From contig NZ_BOMH01000041.1 of NCBI RefSeq assembly GCF_016862095.1, positions 1 through 64,000 on the forward strand: 64,000 nt of DNA, given 5' to 3'. The position numbers were made by a program, and so were the translations under genes. Shown one piece after another: positions 44,702 to 56,899 of this stretch. This DNA comes from Actinoplanes cyaneus. Lineage in GTDB: Bacteria > Actinomycetota > Actinomycetes > Mycobacteriales > Micromonosporaceae. The notes under the pieces are model-generated. The model was not told the origin of the DNA, did not search any database, and saw only the letters and a program-made list of their open reading frames with translations. Each line of letters opens with the position of its first letter. Position 1 is the stretch's first letter.

Positions 44702-44878
44702 GGCTGGTGCTCATCGTGGTAATGCGCCCCCGGCAACACCACTGTGGCGACCAGCCCGCGCCTCACGGCTGGTGTCCACGGTGGTTGTCGCGGCCGATGA
44801 CCACGGTCAGAACCAGCGCGCTTTCGGCTGGCGTTCACCGTGGTTGTCCGGGCGCCAGAACCACGGTGGCGGCCAGCC
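44702..44878. repeat. Three hairpin repeats with GGCTGG/CCAGCC ends
   Basis: Imperfect hairpins at 44702-44756, 44767-44817 and 44826-44878, each starting GGCTGG and ending CCAGC(C), with a GTGGT/ACCAC inner stem and variable loops. They share ends and some inner bases with the cluster at 9182-9441, notably its third copy, but differ in loop and spacing. They fill most of the gap 44601-44903, which holds no gene. Confidence 0.75.
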
Positions 44879-44903
44879 TGCGGCAGGCTGGAACCGCGTC
44901 GGC

Positions 44904-46067
44904 CTACGGCTCCCGGCGCAGGTTGCGGACGGCCGGGAAGCACAGCAACGCGACGCAGCCGAGGACCCCGACCACTGCGGAAGCGCCGAGCACGCGTTCG
45001 GCCCCGACAGCGGCGGCGACCGGCCCGGCCAGCGACTGGCCGATCGGGAGGCTGCCGTCCGAGCCGAACACCTCGTAGGACGTGACCCGGTTCAGCATCG
45101 CCGGGGGGACCCGGGTCTGCACGGTGGTCTGCCACATGATCGACCAGAACGCCCAGCCGAACCCGCTGACCGCGGCAGCGAGCAGCAGCAGCGGCAGAAC
45201 CGTGTGCAGGGCGATCGCCAGCGGCAGCAGCGCGTACCCGAACATCATCGCGGCGCCGGCGACGAGTGGGCGCCGTGGCCTGGCGCGCAGCGCGACGAGA
45301 CCGCCGAGGATGGTGCCGGCGCCGACCGCGGACTGCATCCAGCCATAATCGGCGGGCTTCACCACGACGGCGGCCAGCGGCACCAGCGGGCCGAACAGGA
45401 AGATGCCGAACACGACCCAGACCAGGATCACGCTCCACAGCCAGGCGCGCGACCGGAACTCGCGCCAGCCGGCGACGAGGTCCTTGGCGGTCGAGGTGCC
45501 GGTGCCGCGGACCCGCTCGATGCGCAGCCCGGCCAGGCAGACGGCGCTGATCGCGAACGTGGCGGCGTCCACGGTGTAGACCGGGCCGGCTCCGAAGAGG
45601 GCGAACAGAACACCCGCCGCGGCCGGTCCGAGCAGTTCGGCGATCGCGTTGGCGACCCGGATGGTGCCGTTCGCCCGCTGCGGGTCGGAGGTCACCAGCG
45701 GCACGATGCCGTTCACCCCGGGCTGGAACATCGCCGTGGCCGAGCCGGTGACCGCCGAGCACGTGACCAGCAGCCACAGCGGCGGTGTGCCGGTGAAGAA
45801 CGCCACCGCGACGACGCCCTGGCTGATCACCCGGACCAGGTCGGCGCCGAGCATCAGCGGGCGGGCGCCGATCCGGTCGGCGAACACGCCGCCGAACAGG
45901 ATGAGGCCCAGGAACGGGACCATCCAGGCGGCCAGCACGACCCCGACCCCGGTGGCACCGTAGACCTGGCCGATCGCCAGGGCCGCGGCCACCATCAGCA
46001 TGGCGTCGCCGAACACCGAGACCGCTCGGGCGACGAAGTAGCGGGTGAAGGTGCCGGTCCACAACAT
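44904..46067 (-). CDS. MFS transporter, enterobactin-exporter (EntS)-like
   Basis: A 12-helix transporter of about 387 aa (ATG 46067; a GTG at 46106 is possible). FTRYFVARAVSVFGDAMLMVAAALAIG and the short loop motif GGVFADRIGARPLMLGADLVR are typical of the MFS_3 group, which includes exporters of siderophores and macrolides. It stands alone between the hairpin cluster and a phosphoesterase remnant. Confidence 0.88.
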   Translation of the reverse strand: MLWTGTFTRYFVARAVSVFGDAMLMVAAALAIGQVYGATGVGVVLAAWMVPFLGLILFGGVFADRIGARPLMLGADLVRVISQGVVAVAFFTGTPPLWLLVTCSAVTGSATAMFQPGVNGIVPLVTSDPQRANGTIRVANAIAELLGPAAAGVLFALFGAGPVYTVDAATFAISAVCLAGLRIERVRGTGTSTAKDLVAGWREFRSRAWLWSVILVWVVFGIFLFGPLVPLAAVVVKPADYGWMQSAVGAGTILGGLVALRARPRRPLVAGAAMMFGYALLPLAIALHTVLPLLLLAAAVSGFGWAFWSIMWQTTVQTRVPPAMLNRVTSYEVFGSDGSLPIGQSLAGPVAAAVGAERVLGASAVVGVLGCVALLCFPAVRNLRREP

Positions 46068-46136
46068 CGGCCCGATCGTTACCCCGGGACCTCGCCGGTT
46101 ACGCACAGCAGACGGTCAGCCGGTCCGGTGGGTTGA

Positions 46137-46544
46137 TCACGCTCCTTGGGCGCCGGTCTCGTAGGCGACTCGCCCCGTCTCCGGGTCACGCGTGTGCAGC
46201 GTGTGCAGCACCGGCGAGTGCGGGCCGCCGAGGTCGACCAGACTCGCCGACGCGCCCCGGACCGCCCGGACGGTGCTCAGCGGGGCGGTCGGGTCGATCC
46301 GGGTGACCACGCCGGGCGTCGCCCACACCGCGCGCGCGAAGCCCCCGATCAACTGCCAGGCTTGCGCGTACGCCTCGGAAGTCCCGTCGTCGGCCACGTC
46401 CCCGGTGACCACGACCGCGTCCAGCTCGCGCAGCTCACCGCAGTCGCGCAGCATCAGCCGCAGCGACGCCGCGGGGTCGACGCCGTAGTGATTGGGCCCG
46501 GCGTCCCGGGTCAGATGGGTGTCGGACAGGTGAAGTATCCGCAT
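46137..46544 (-). pseudogene. Calcineurin-like phosphoesterase with internal deletion
   Basis: A 135-aa open frame. The start MRILHLSDTHL and VVVTGDVADDGT are the first two metal-binding motifs of CpdA-type cyclic nucleotide phosphodiesterases. The end TPGVVTRIDPTAPLSTVRAVRGASASLVDL matches the family C-terminus. The middle, with GNHD and the later His motifs (about 130 residues), is missing and the halves are joined in frame after GGFARAVWA. Without those metal ligands it should be inactive. Confidence 0.7.
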
Positions 46545-46615
46545 ACCGGCACGCTACGGGCCGGCCGGCAGCACGGTGAAGCACCAATCGATCGGCGGTG
46601 GCCCTTCGGCCCCGC

Positions 46616-48349
<1,734 letters not shown>

Positions 48350-48547
48350 CTAGCGGGACCGTTCGTACCCGGAAATCGGCGTGCTGGTCAGGCGAGGCGT
48401 TTGTGCGGGCACTGACGCGAGAAGTTTTCATTCCAGCGCATTGTGATCTGGGCCACCCCGGACCTACCATCCAGTAACGTCAATGGGAACACCGCGGGGT
48501 TTCGCATTCCGGGCATCGTCCTGCTCACCCAGCCACCGGGAGAACAC

Positions 48548-49834
48548 ATGCGCTCCACCACCACCGCGGCCGGAGGGGCCGCCACCGGCCACCTCTGGCG
48601 GCTGCTGGGCGCGGCTGCCGCAGCCGTCGCGCTCGGCGCCACCGCCACCACCTCGATCGCCTCCGCAAGCCCGGCGTCCACCGCCGCCGCGCTGCGCGAG
48701 GTCATGTTCGTCGGCAACAACTGGGAGGGCACCGCCGACGTCATCAACTCCCGCGGCGACTTCGCCAAGATCGGGCGGATCAACGTCGTGCCCGACAAGA
48801 GCCAGCGACTCGCCGAGATCTACCTGAACCCGATCAAGCTGATCTACTTCCTGGGCATCCGCTCCGGGCCCGGCGAAGGCCACGACCAGCTCGTCGACGA
48901 CCTCTACTCCACTCCGGACGGCACCGCCCTGGTGGCGTCGCGACCCAGCTTCGCCGACGTCGTCTCGGTCGACCTGGCCACCGGAAAGCTCAAGTGGCGG
49001 TTCCCGGTCTCCGGCTACCGCGCCGACCACATGGCCGTCTCGCCCGACGGCACCAAGGTCGCGGTCTCCGCCTCCACCGCCAACACCGTGCACGTGCTCG
49101 ACATCAACACCGGCGCCCAGGTCGGCTCGTTCGCCACCGGTGACAAGCCGCACGAGAACGTCTACACCGACGGCGGCCGGTACCTGTGGAACATGTCGAT
49201 CGGCAACGTCGAGACCGACCTGGACAGCCCGGGGTGGGACTGGACCAAGGGCGACCGGCACATCACCGTGGTCGACACCAGCACCTACCGGGTGGTCAAG
49301 ACCATCGACATGCGCGCGCGGCTCGACGCGTTCGGCCGCTCGGACCTGTCCAACGCCGTACGGCCCGCGGTCTTCAGCCCCGACTCCGGCAAGCTCTACT
49401 TCCAGGTGTCGTTCTTCAACGGCCTCGTCGAGTACGACGTCGCCACCGACAAGGTCACCCGGGTCAAGACGCTGCCGAAGAACCCGGCCACCAGCGACGA
49501 CCGGACCACCTACGTCAACGACTCACGCCACCACGGCCTGTCCATGAGCCCCGACGGCAGCAAGCTGTGCGTGGCCGGGACGATGGACGACTACGCCACC
49601 GTCGTCGACCGCGCGAGTCTGCAGGAGGGGCCGCAGGTGCCGGCGTCCAAGCCGTACTGGGCCACGGTCAGCGGCGACGGGCGCAACTGCGTCATCTCCG
49701 AGAGCGGCGCCGACCAGGTCACCGCCATCGACTTCGCCACCGGGCGCAAGGTCGTCTCGGTGCCGGTCGGTGACCACCCGCAGCGGGTACGCCTCGCCCA
49801 CGTCCCGGCCGGCTGGACCGGCCCGGCCGCCTGA
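48548..49834 (+). CDS. Secreted YVTN/YncE-like beta-propeller protein
   Basis: A 428-aa protein with a long signal peptide (helix AAAAAVALGATATTSIASA, cleavage after ASA). The mature part has seven-bladed-propeller repeats with the recurring SPDGTKVAVS, DINTGAQVGSFATG, VDTSTYRVVKTIDM and FATGRKVVSVPVGDHP pattern. ATG 48548 follows GGGAG. It may bind a ligand or partner outside the cell. It sits just upstream of an ECF sigma operon, in the same direction. Confidence 0.88.
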   Translation: MRSTTTAAGGAATGHLWRLLGAAAAAVALGATATTSIASASPASTAAALREVMFVGNNWEGTADVINSRGDFAKIGRINVVPDKSQRLAEIYLNPIKLIYFLGIRSGPGEGHDQLVDDLYSTPDGTALVASRPSFADVVSVDLATGKLKWRFPVSGYRADHMAVSPDGTKVAVSASTANTVHVLDINTGAQVGSFATGDKPHENVYTDGGRYLWNMSIGNVETDLDSPGWDWTKGDRHITVVDTSTYRVVKTIDMRARLDAFGRSDLSNAVRPAVFSPDSGKLYFQVSFFNGLVEYDVATDKVTRVKTLPKNPATSDDRTTYVNDSRHHGLSMSPDGSKLCVAGTMDDYATVVDRASLQEGPQVPASKPYWATVSGDGRNCVISESGADQVTAIDFATGRKVVSVPVGDHPQRVRLAHVPAGWTGPAA

Positions 49835-49837
49835 CAG

Positions 49838-49868
49838 TGAACGCTTTCGCGCGCCGGGCGCGATAGTC
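49838..49868 (+). promoter_or_regulatory. Candidate promoter of the ECF sigma operon
   Basis: TGAACG at 49838-49843 and GATAGT at 49862-49867 (spacer 18) lie so that transcription would start at or next to the GTG at 49874, giving a leaderless mRNA. The GAAC -35 is of the type used by ECF sigma factors, so autoregulation is possible. Confidence 0.4.
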
Positions 49869-49873
49869 CGAGT

Positions 49874-50446
49874 GTGCGCGGGAAGAGAACGAGACCGGAA
49901 GAGGCGGCCACCGCCCGCAGCAGCGACACCGAGCTGCTGCGGGCGGTGGCCGCTGGGCAGGTCGAGGCGCTGCGAATGCTGCACGGCCGGCACGCGCCCT
50001 GGCTGCGCGCGCGGCTGGCCCGCCGCTGCGCCGACCCGGACGTCGTCGACGCGGCCGTCCAGGACACGTTCCTGGCACTGTGGAAGGACGCGCACCGCTA
50101 TCGCGACACCGGCCGGGACCCGGCCGCCTGGATCTGGACGATCGCCGTACGCCGGCTGATCTCCGCCCTGCGCGGGCCGGGGCACCGCTGGCTGGGCGCG
50201 GCCACAACGCCCGGCGACGAGAGGGTCTCACCGTCGCCGGAGGAGCTGGTGCTGCTGCGCGTCGAGCACGGCGATCTCGGCGACGCCCTGAACCGGTTGC
50301 CGCCCGAGCTGCGCGCGGTCATCCAGGCCACCGCTCTGGACGGGCTGACCGTCCGGGAGGCCGCGCGCCTGCTCGGCGTGCCGGAGGGCACCGCGAAGAC
50401 CCGGCTGATGCGGGCCCGCGCGCGACTGCGGGAGCTGCTGGCATGA
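49874..50446 (+). CDS. ECF-type RNA polymerase sigma factor
   Basis: A 190-aa sigma factor. Region 2: LRMLHGRHAPWLRARL, then DVVDAAVQDTFLALWKDAHRYRDTG and PAAWIWTIAVRRLI. Region 4: LNRLPPELRAVIQATALDGLTVREAARLLGVPEGTAKTRLMRARARLRE. Start GTG 49874. Its stop overlaps the next gene, an anti-sigma-type membrane protein, by four bases, the usual sigma/anti-sigma pair. Confidence 0.94.
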   Translation: MRGKRTRPEEAATARSSDTELLRAVAAGQVEALRMLHGRHAPWLRARLARRCADPDVVDAAVQDTFLALWKDAHRYRDTGRDPAAWIWTIAVRRLISALRGPGHRWLGAATTPGDERVSPSPEELVLLRVEHGDLGDALNRLPPELRAVIQATALDGLTVREAARLLGVPEGTAKTRLMRARARLRELLA

Positions 50447-51278
50447 CGGCGCGAGGAGAGGCCATGCCCTGGCACGTGGACGAGCCCCTGCTCGAGGCCT
50501 ACCAGCAGGGACGGCTCGACCCGAGCCGGGTGATGGCGGTCGACGCCCACCTGCAGGCCTGCCCGGCGTGCCGGAGCGCGGTGCCGGCCGACGCCGAATG
50601 GCTCGACCGCAGCTGGGAGGCGGTCCTGGACCTGATCCGGACGCCGGCGCCCGGTCCGGTCGAACGCGCGGCGGAACGCGCCGGCCTGCCCGGGCACCGG
50701 CTGCGACTGCTGGCCGCCACCCCCGCGTTGCGATGGTCCTGGCTCGCGGCGACCGTCGCGGTGCTGACGTTCGGCGTGGTGGCGGCGTACGCCGGGGATG
50801 CCCGGACGTCCCTGACGTGGTTCCTGGTCGCCGCTCCGCTGCTGCCCGTGCTGGCGGTGGCGACCGCGTACGGGCCGCCGTTCGATCCGATGCACGAGAT
50901 CACCTCGATGACCCCGTCGGCCGGACCGGCGCTCGTGCTCTGGCGCGCGACCGCCGTGGTCGGGGTCTCCATGGCGCTCGGCCTGGTCGCCGCCGCCCTG
51001 CTGCCGGGCCCCGGCTGGTACGCGGCGGCCTGGCTGCTGCCCGCGTTCCTGCTGAGCGTCGGCACCCTGGCGCTGGCGACGGTTCTGCCGTTGCCGGTGG
51101 CGGCGGGACTCCTGGCCACGGGCTGGGTGATCGTGGCCGGCGGAGTGTCGATCGCCGGGGAGGCGGACCTGCCGGTGGTCTTCGGCCCGGCCGCCCAGTC
51201 CGGATACCTGCTGGCGGCGGCACTGGCCGCCGGCGTTCTGACCCGGCGACGCCGTCGCCTCGACCCCGGAGAGTCGCG

Positions 51279-51282
<4 letters not shown>
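50443..51282 (+). CDS. Anti-sigma factor-like zinc-finger membrane protein
   Basis: A 279-aa protein: N-terminal zinc-binding anti-sigma motif (DAHLQACPACRSAV, His-x3-Cys-x2-Cys), then a linker and about six membrane helices from residue 95. It most likely holds the ECF sigma factor at the membrane. It overlaps both the sigma gene and the ABC ATPase gene by four bases (ATGA), so the signal and the exporter are made together. Confidence 0.88.
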
Positions 51283-52132
<850 letters not shown>

Positions 52133-52136
<4 letters not shown>

Positions 52137-53255
52137 CGGCGACCCTGCAGCGGCCGGGGACCCGGACCCTGGCGTGGACCGAGGTGAAACTGCTGCTGCG
52201 CGACCCCGTCCTCTGGGCGGGAGTGGCCGTCACGACAGGCCTGTGCACCACCTGGCTGTGGAGCACCGAGCCGGCCGGAGCCTCGGTGCGCACCGACACC
52301 GGCCTGGCGGCGCTCGTGCTCGCGGGCTTCCTGATCGTTCTCGGACATCTCGCGGCGTCACGCGATCACCGGCACGGCGCGCGGGAGGCCGCGGCGGCGC
52401 TACCGGTGCGGCCCGCCCGGCGGACGGTGGCGCTGCTGACGCTCGTACCGGCGGGTGGCCTCGCGGGTGCGCTCTGCCTCGGCCTCGAGCTGCTGACGCT
52501 CACCCCGGCGTGGCCGGCCGGCACGGTGCGGGCCGGGTCGGCGCTGGTGGCGGTGATCGTGCCGATGGCCGGTGCGGCGATCGGCGTCGCGGCCGGCACC
52601 TGGCTGCCGTCGGCGGCAGGCGGTGCGCTGACCCTGTTCACGGCGGCGGCCGGGCTTGCTGGCGCCGCTGATCCGGGCGGTGCCCGGGCTGCCACTGCTG
52701 GCGGCGATCGCACTGGCCGCGACGGGGATGCTGCCCGCGCTGCTGGGCGCCGCCGTCCCGGCCGCCCAGGTGTGGGGGTTGCGGATCGCGGCTCTCCTGC
52801 TCGGCGCCGGGGCCAGTTTCGCGATGGTCGACCCGATGGCGCCGGTGACCGTCACCGCCACGCCGCGGTGGCTGCGGCAATGGCTGCGGTTCACAATCGT
52901 GGCGGTCCCGGCGGGGCTCGTCTGGGCCGGCCTGTGCCTGCTGGCGGTGGCCGCGATGCCACTGGACCGGCCGCCCCTGCCGGTGGCCGGCCTGGCGATC
53001 GAGGCGGCGGTGTGCGTGCTCGGCGGGCTGACCGGCGCTGCCGTCGCGAGCCGCGCCGGTAGCTCGGCCACGACGGCGCCGGCCGGTCCGGCGTTCCAGG
53101 CGGCCCTGGTGGTCGCAACGTTCTTCCTGCCGGGCCGCTGGTCACCGTGGGCGCTGCCGGGAGCGGCGACCTGGACCGCCGTGCACCTCGGCTGGTGGGC
53201 GGCGCTGCCGGTGCTCGTCGCGGTGCTGGCAGCGGCGAATCGCGAGGCACGGTGA
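52133..53255 (+). pseudogene. ABC transporter permease, frameshifted
   Basis: A membrane permease of about 374 aa read in two frames. The first runs from ATG 52133 (four-base overlap with the ATPase) to about 52655, with several helices (LAALVLAGFLIVLGHLAA, VALLTLVPAGGLAGALCLGLELLTL). The second runs from there to 53255, starting LLAPLIRAVPGLPLLAAIALAATG. One extra T at 52656-52657 (CTTG for CTG) explains the break. Apart from that it is intact, so an assembly error is as likely as a true mutation. With the ATPase it would form an exporter under ECF control. Confidence 0.8.
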
Positions 53256-53276
53256 CGGCGCGGGCGGCCCCGTCGC

Positions 53277-54368
53277 TCAGAGCGGCTGACCCGACCTGCC
53301 ACTGAGGAGCTGCGGGCTCGGCGGCAACTCGCCCGAGCCGCGGCGGATGAGCTCGGTAGGAATCCAGAACGTGCCGGGCTCGCCGGTGTCCCCGTCGAGA
53401 CGGCGGAACAGTGCCGCGGCGGCGGTGCGACCCATCAGTGCGGGATTCTGCGCCACCACGGTGACAGCGGGCTCGAGCAGGTCGGCGAGCGGGAAGTCAT
53501 CGAAGCCGATGAGCGCGACGGCGCGGTGCAGCCCGAGCCGGCGCAGAGCCCGCACCGCTCCGATGGTGACGAGGTTCTGGCTGCTGAACAGGGCGGTGGG
53601 CGGGTCCGGCCGGTGGAACAGGCTCATGACCGCCGTTTCCGCGAGCGCCGCTGTGTGCAGGCCGTGGGTCACGAGGGTCGGGTCCACAGTGAGGCCGGCC
53701 TCGGTCACGGCGGCACGATAGCCCTCGTAACGGTGCTGAGCCGTCGAGATGTGGAAGTGGTCGCCGAGATAGGCGATGCTGCGATGCCCGTGGGCGAGCA
53801 GATGCCTGGTGGCCTCGCCGGCCCCGGTCACGTTGGTGGTCAGGACGGTGTCCGCGGCGAAGCCCTGCCCGGGCCGGTCGACGAAGACCACCGGGGTTCC
53901 CGGCGGGAGCTCGGCGCCCAGGTAGCTGTGGTCGGCGCTGACCGGAGCGATGATCACGCCGTCGGCGCGACGCATGGCGAAGGTCTGGACGAGCTCGCGC
54001 TCCCGTTGCGGGTCCTCGTCGAGGCTGCCGGTGAGGACCTGCATCTTCCGGGCCCGCGCCTCGTCCTCGATGACCCGGTGCAGGGCGGAGGAGAACGGGT
54101 TTCCCACGTCCTCCAGCAGGAGGGCGATCGTGTCCGTGCGGCGATCACTGCGCCGGAGCGTGCTGGCGCCGATGTCGTGGTGGTAGTTGAGAGCCGCGAT
54201 GGCGGTCTGCACCTGAGCGGCCAGATCCGGGGAGACGCTGCGCACCCCGTTGACGACCCGCGAGACCGTTTTGAGGCTGACTCCCGCGGCGCGGGCGACG
54301 TCGTTCATGGTCGGCCGGGCCTTGCCGGGCTGTTCACCGCCGGATGCCGGCTCGCCGAGGGCTTGCAC
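53277..54368 (-). CDS. LacI family transcriptional regulator
   Basis: A 363-aa repressor. GTG 54368 follows AAGGAGG, which decides the start. DNA-binding helices MNDVARAAGVSLKTVSRVVNGVRSVS, then a periplasmic-binding-protein-like sugar domain (TIALLLEDVGNPFSSALHRVIEDEA to ALIGFDDFPLADLLEPAVTVVAQNP). It is divergent from a sugar ABC transport and kinase operon. Two copies of the same perfect palindrome, one before each transcription unit, are its likely sites; the effector is probably the imported sugar. Confidence 0.93.
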   Translation of the reverse strand: MQALGEPASGGEQPGKARPTMNDVARAAGVSLKTVSRVVNGVRSVSPDLAAQVQTAIAALNYHHDIGASTLRRSDRRTDTIALLLEDVGNPFSSALHRVIEDEARARKMQVLTGSLDEDPQRERELVQTFAMRRADGVIIAPVSADHSYLGAELPPGTPVVFVDRPGQGFAADTVLTTNVTGAGEATRHLLAHGHRSIAYLGDHFHISTAQHRYEGYRAAVTEAGLTVDPTLVTHGLHTAALAETAVMSLFHRPDPPTALFSSQNLVTIGAVRALRRLGLHRAVALIGFDDFPLADLLEPAVTVVAQNPALMGRTAAAALFRRLDGDTGEPGTFWIPTELIRRGSGELPPSPQLLSGRSGQPL

Positions 54369-54422
54369 GTTGTTCCTCCTTGACGACGGCCGACGCCGAA
54401 GCCTATCCGGGGACCCTAATGA

Positions 54423-54434
54423 GACAACGTTGTC
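54423..54434. promoter_or_regulatory. LacI operator, copy 1
   Basis: The perfect palindrome GACAACGTTGTC, with the CG centre usual for LacI-family sites, 54 bases upstream of the lacI-type gene start. It would allow autoregulation. Confidence 0.75.
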
Positions 54435-54585
54435 CGACGCCAGACCCGCGCGTCCGGCAGTCTCCGGATGATCCAGCGCGCCGACAATCAGGCCGCCCGG
54501 CGGTTGCACCAGGTGACGAGCTGCTGATGGAAACCGATCAGACTTGTGGTGTTGACAACATCGGAACTCATCGCGTGTACTCGCA

Positions 54586-54597
54586 GACAACGTTGTC
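54586..54597. promoter_or_regulatory. LacI operator, copy 2, before the sugar transport operon
   Basis: A second identical GACAACGTTGTC, 65 bases upstream of the sugar-binding protein gene. TTGACA at 54552-54557 is a good -35; with GTGTAC at 54575-54580 as -10, the operator lies just at the start of transcription, where repressor would block it. Confidence 0.75.
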
Positions 54598-54662
54598 CCG
54601 GCCGGTCGTCGATGGCCGGACATCTCCCCTCAAGCCCTTTCCACTCCGAACCAGGAGCCGTC

Positions 54663-55721
54663 ATGACCCATGTCCTGAACAGCCGCCGCCGGCGCCTCGC
54701 CGTCGCCGCCGCAGCCGTGTGCGCGCTGACGAGCACCGCCTGCAGCACGCCGCAGAGCTCGGCGAGCGGCGGAAAGCCGATCGTCGGGCTGATCACCAAG
54801 ACGGACACCAACCCGTTCTTCGTGAAGATGAAGCAGGGCGCTCAGGACGCGGCCGGTCAGCAGGGCGTCGACCTGCAGTCGTTCGCCGGCAAACAGGACG
54901 GTGACAACGAGGCGCAGGTCCAGGCGATCGAGAACCTGATCTCCGCGGGCGCGAAGGGCTTCCTGATCACGCCCAACGACTCGAAGGCCATCGTCCCGTC
55001 GATCGACAAGGCACGGCAGGCCGGCATGGTGGTGATCGCCCTGGACACCCCGACCGACCCGGCCAGTGCCGTCGACGCGACGTACGCGACCGACAACTAC
55101 CGGGCCGGTCTGCTCATCGGCCAGTGGGCCAAGGCCAAGTTCACCAAGGAGGGCAAGCAGGCCAGGATCGCGCTGCTGGACCTCAACGCCAACCAGATCT
55201 CCGTCGACGTGCAGCGCGACCAGGGCTTCCTGGAGGGCTTCGGCGTCGACGTGAAGGACAAGGCGAAGATCGGCGACGAGGCCGACCCGCGGATCGCCGG
55301 CCACGACGTCACCGACGGCGCCGAGGACGGCGGGCGCACCGCGATGGAGAACCTTCTGCAGAAGGATCCGTCCATCAACCTGGTCTACACCATCAACGAA
55401 CCCGCCGCCGCCGGGGCTTTCCAGGCGCTCAAGGCCGCGGGCAAGGAGAAGGACGTGACCATCGTGTCCGTCGACGGTGGCTGCCCGGGCGTGAACAACG
55501 TCGGCTCGGGAGTCATCGGCGCCACCTCCATGCAGTTCCCGCTCAAGATGGCGTCGATGGGCGTGGAAGCCATCACGAAGTTCGCCAAGGACGGCACGAA
55601 GCCCGCGGCCTCGGCCGGCAAGGACTTCGTCGACACCGGGGTCCAGCTCATCACCGACCAGCCGCAGGACGGCGTCGAGGCCAAGGACTCCACCTGGGCC
55701 AAGCAGAACTGCTGGGGCTGA
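54663..55721 (+). CDS. frcB: Sugar ABC transporter substrate-binding lipoprotein
   Basis: A 352-aa binding protein of the ribose/fructose class: lipoprotein signal with lipobox STAC, then [64 protein letters not shown] and [31 protein letters not shown] lies before ATG 54663. Gene order B-C-A-K with a single-domain ATPase and a PfkB kinase matches the frcBCAK fructose system of Sinorhizobium meliloti; fructose is the likely but unproven sugar. Confidence 0.85.
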   Translation: MTHVLNSRRRRLAVAAAAVCALTSTACSTPQSSASGGKPIVGLITKTDTNPFFVKMKQGAQDAAGQQGVDLQSFAGKQDGDNEAQVQAIENLISAGAKGFLITPNDSKAIVPSIDKARQAGMVVIALDTPTDPASAVDATYATDNYRAGLLIGQWAKAKFTKEGKQARIALLDLNANQISVDVQRDQGFLEGFGVDVKDKAKIGDEADPRIAGHDVTDGAEDGGRTAMENLLQKDPSINLVYTINEPAAAGAFQALKAAGKEKDVTIVSVDGGCPGVNNVGSGVIGATSMQFPLKMASMGVEAITKFAKDGTKPAASAGKDFVDTGVQLITDQPQDGVEAKDSTWAKQNCWG

Positions 55722-55779
55722 TCTCGCTGCTCGCGCCCCGAGTTCCCGTCCACCCCACAAGGCATGAGGAGTGCCGACC

Positions 55780-56847
55780 ATGACCACACCCTCGTCCACC
55801 GCAAGCGCGCCGGCGCCCGTACCCGCGAAGAGCGACGCCGCGGCCAGACCGGACTTCGACGACAACCGCACGACCTCGGCCCGGGCACGCGTTCAACAGC
55901 TGCTGCACGCCAACCCGACCCTGGGGCCGCTGGCCGTCCTGGTCCTGGCAGTCATCGCGTTCACCGTCTCGAACCCGCGATTCTTCTCCGCCCCCAACCT
56001 GTCACTGGTGCTGGCTCAGGTCACCGTGATCGCCGTCCTGGCGCTGGGGCAGACGCTGATCATCCTCACCGCCGGCATCGACCTGTCGGTGGGAGCCATC
56101 GCGGTCTTCTCCTCCATCCTGATGGCCTCTCTCGCCGTCAAGGCCGGGCTGCCCGGGCCGGCTGCCCTCGTGGCGGGCCTCGTACTCGGCACGGCGATGG
56201 GCGCGCTCAACGGCTTCCTGGTCACCCGGATCAAGCTGCCACCGTTCATCGTCACCCTCGGCACGCTGACCATCTTCTTCTCGCTGAACTCCGTGGTCAG
56301 CAACAGCGAGACGATTCGCGGCGCCGACATGCCGGGGCTGCTGACCTGGACCGGCACGGCGATCCCGATCGGTGGCTTCCGGCTCACCTACGGTTCGATC
56401 ATCATGCTGCTGCTGTTCGCACTCGTGCTCTTCGCGTTGCGCAACACCGCCTGGGGCCGGCACGTCTACGCCACCGGCGACGACGGGGAAGCTGCCCGGC
56501 TCGCCGGCATCCGGACCAGCCGCGTGCTGCTCTCGGTCTACACCGTCGCCGGCGCGCTGTACGCCGTGGGCGCCTGGATCCTGATCGGGCGACTCGCCTC
56601 GGCCAGCCCGAACGTCGGCACCGACTACAACCTCGACTCCATCACCGCGGTCGTCCTCGGTGGCGCCAGCCTGTTCGGCGGTCGCGGGGGTGTGCTCGGC
56701 ACGCTGATCGGAGCGCTCATCGTCGGCGTCTTCCGCAACGGCCTGCAGCTCGCCGGCGTCGAGGTGGTCTGGCAGGGCTTCGCCATCGGCCTGCTCGTCC
56801 TGGTCGCGGTCTCCCTCGACCAGTGGATCCGGAAGGTCAAGGCGTGA
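55780..56847 (+). CDS. frcC: Sugar ABC transporter permease
   Basis: A 355-aa permease with about ten helices of the ribose-type (BPD_transp_2) family: LGQTLIILTAGIDLSVGAIA, then NGFLVTRIKLPPFIVTLGTL and AVVLGGASLFGGRGGVLGTLIGALI. I chose ATG 55780, eight bases after AGGAG, over the GTG nine bases earlier. The N-terminal 45 residues are hydrophilic. It forms the channel with the ATPase encoded next. Confidence 0.88.
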   Translation: MTTPSSTASAPAPVPAKSDAAARPDFDDNRTTSARARVQQLLHANPTLGPLAVLVLAVIAFTVSNPRFFSAPNLSLVLAQVTVIAVLALGQTLIILTAGIDLSVGAIAVFSSILMASLAVKAGLPGPAALVAGLVLGTAMGALNGFLVTRIKLPPFIVTLGTLTIFFSLNSVVSNSETIRGADMPGLLTWTGTAIPIGGFRLTYGSIIMLLLFALVLFALRNTAWGRHVYATGDDGEAARLAGIRTSRVLLSVYTVAGALYAVGAWILIGRLASASPNVGTDYNLDSITAVVLGGASLFGGRGGVLGTLIGALIVGVFRNGLQLAGVEVVWQGFAIGLLVLVAVSLDQWIRKVKA

Positions 56848-56899
56848 CAGGGCTCGCCGCGAACGCCATCACCAGGCCGTCAGGAAGAGGAGGAAGACG

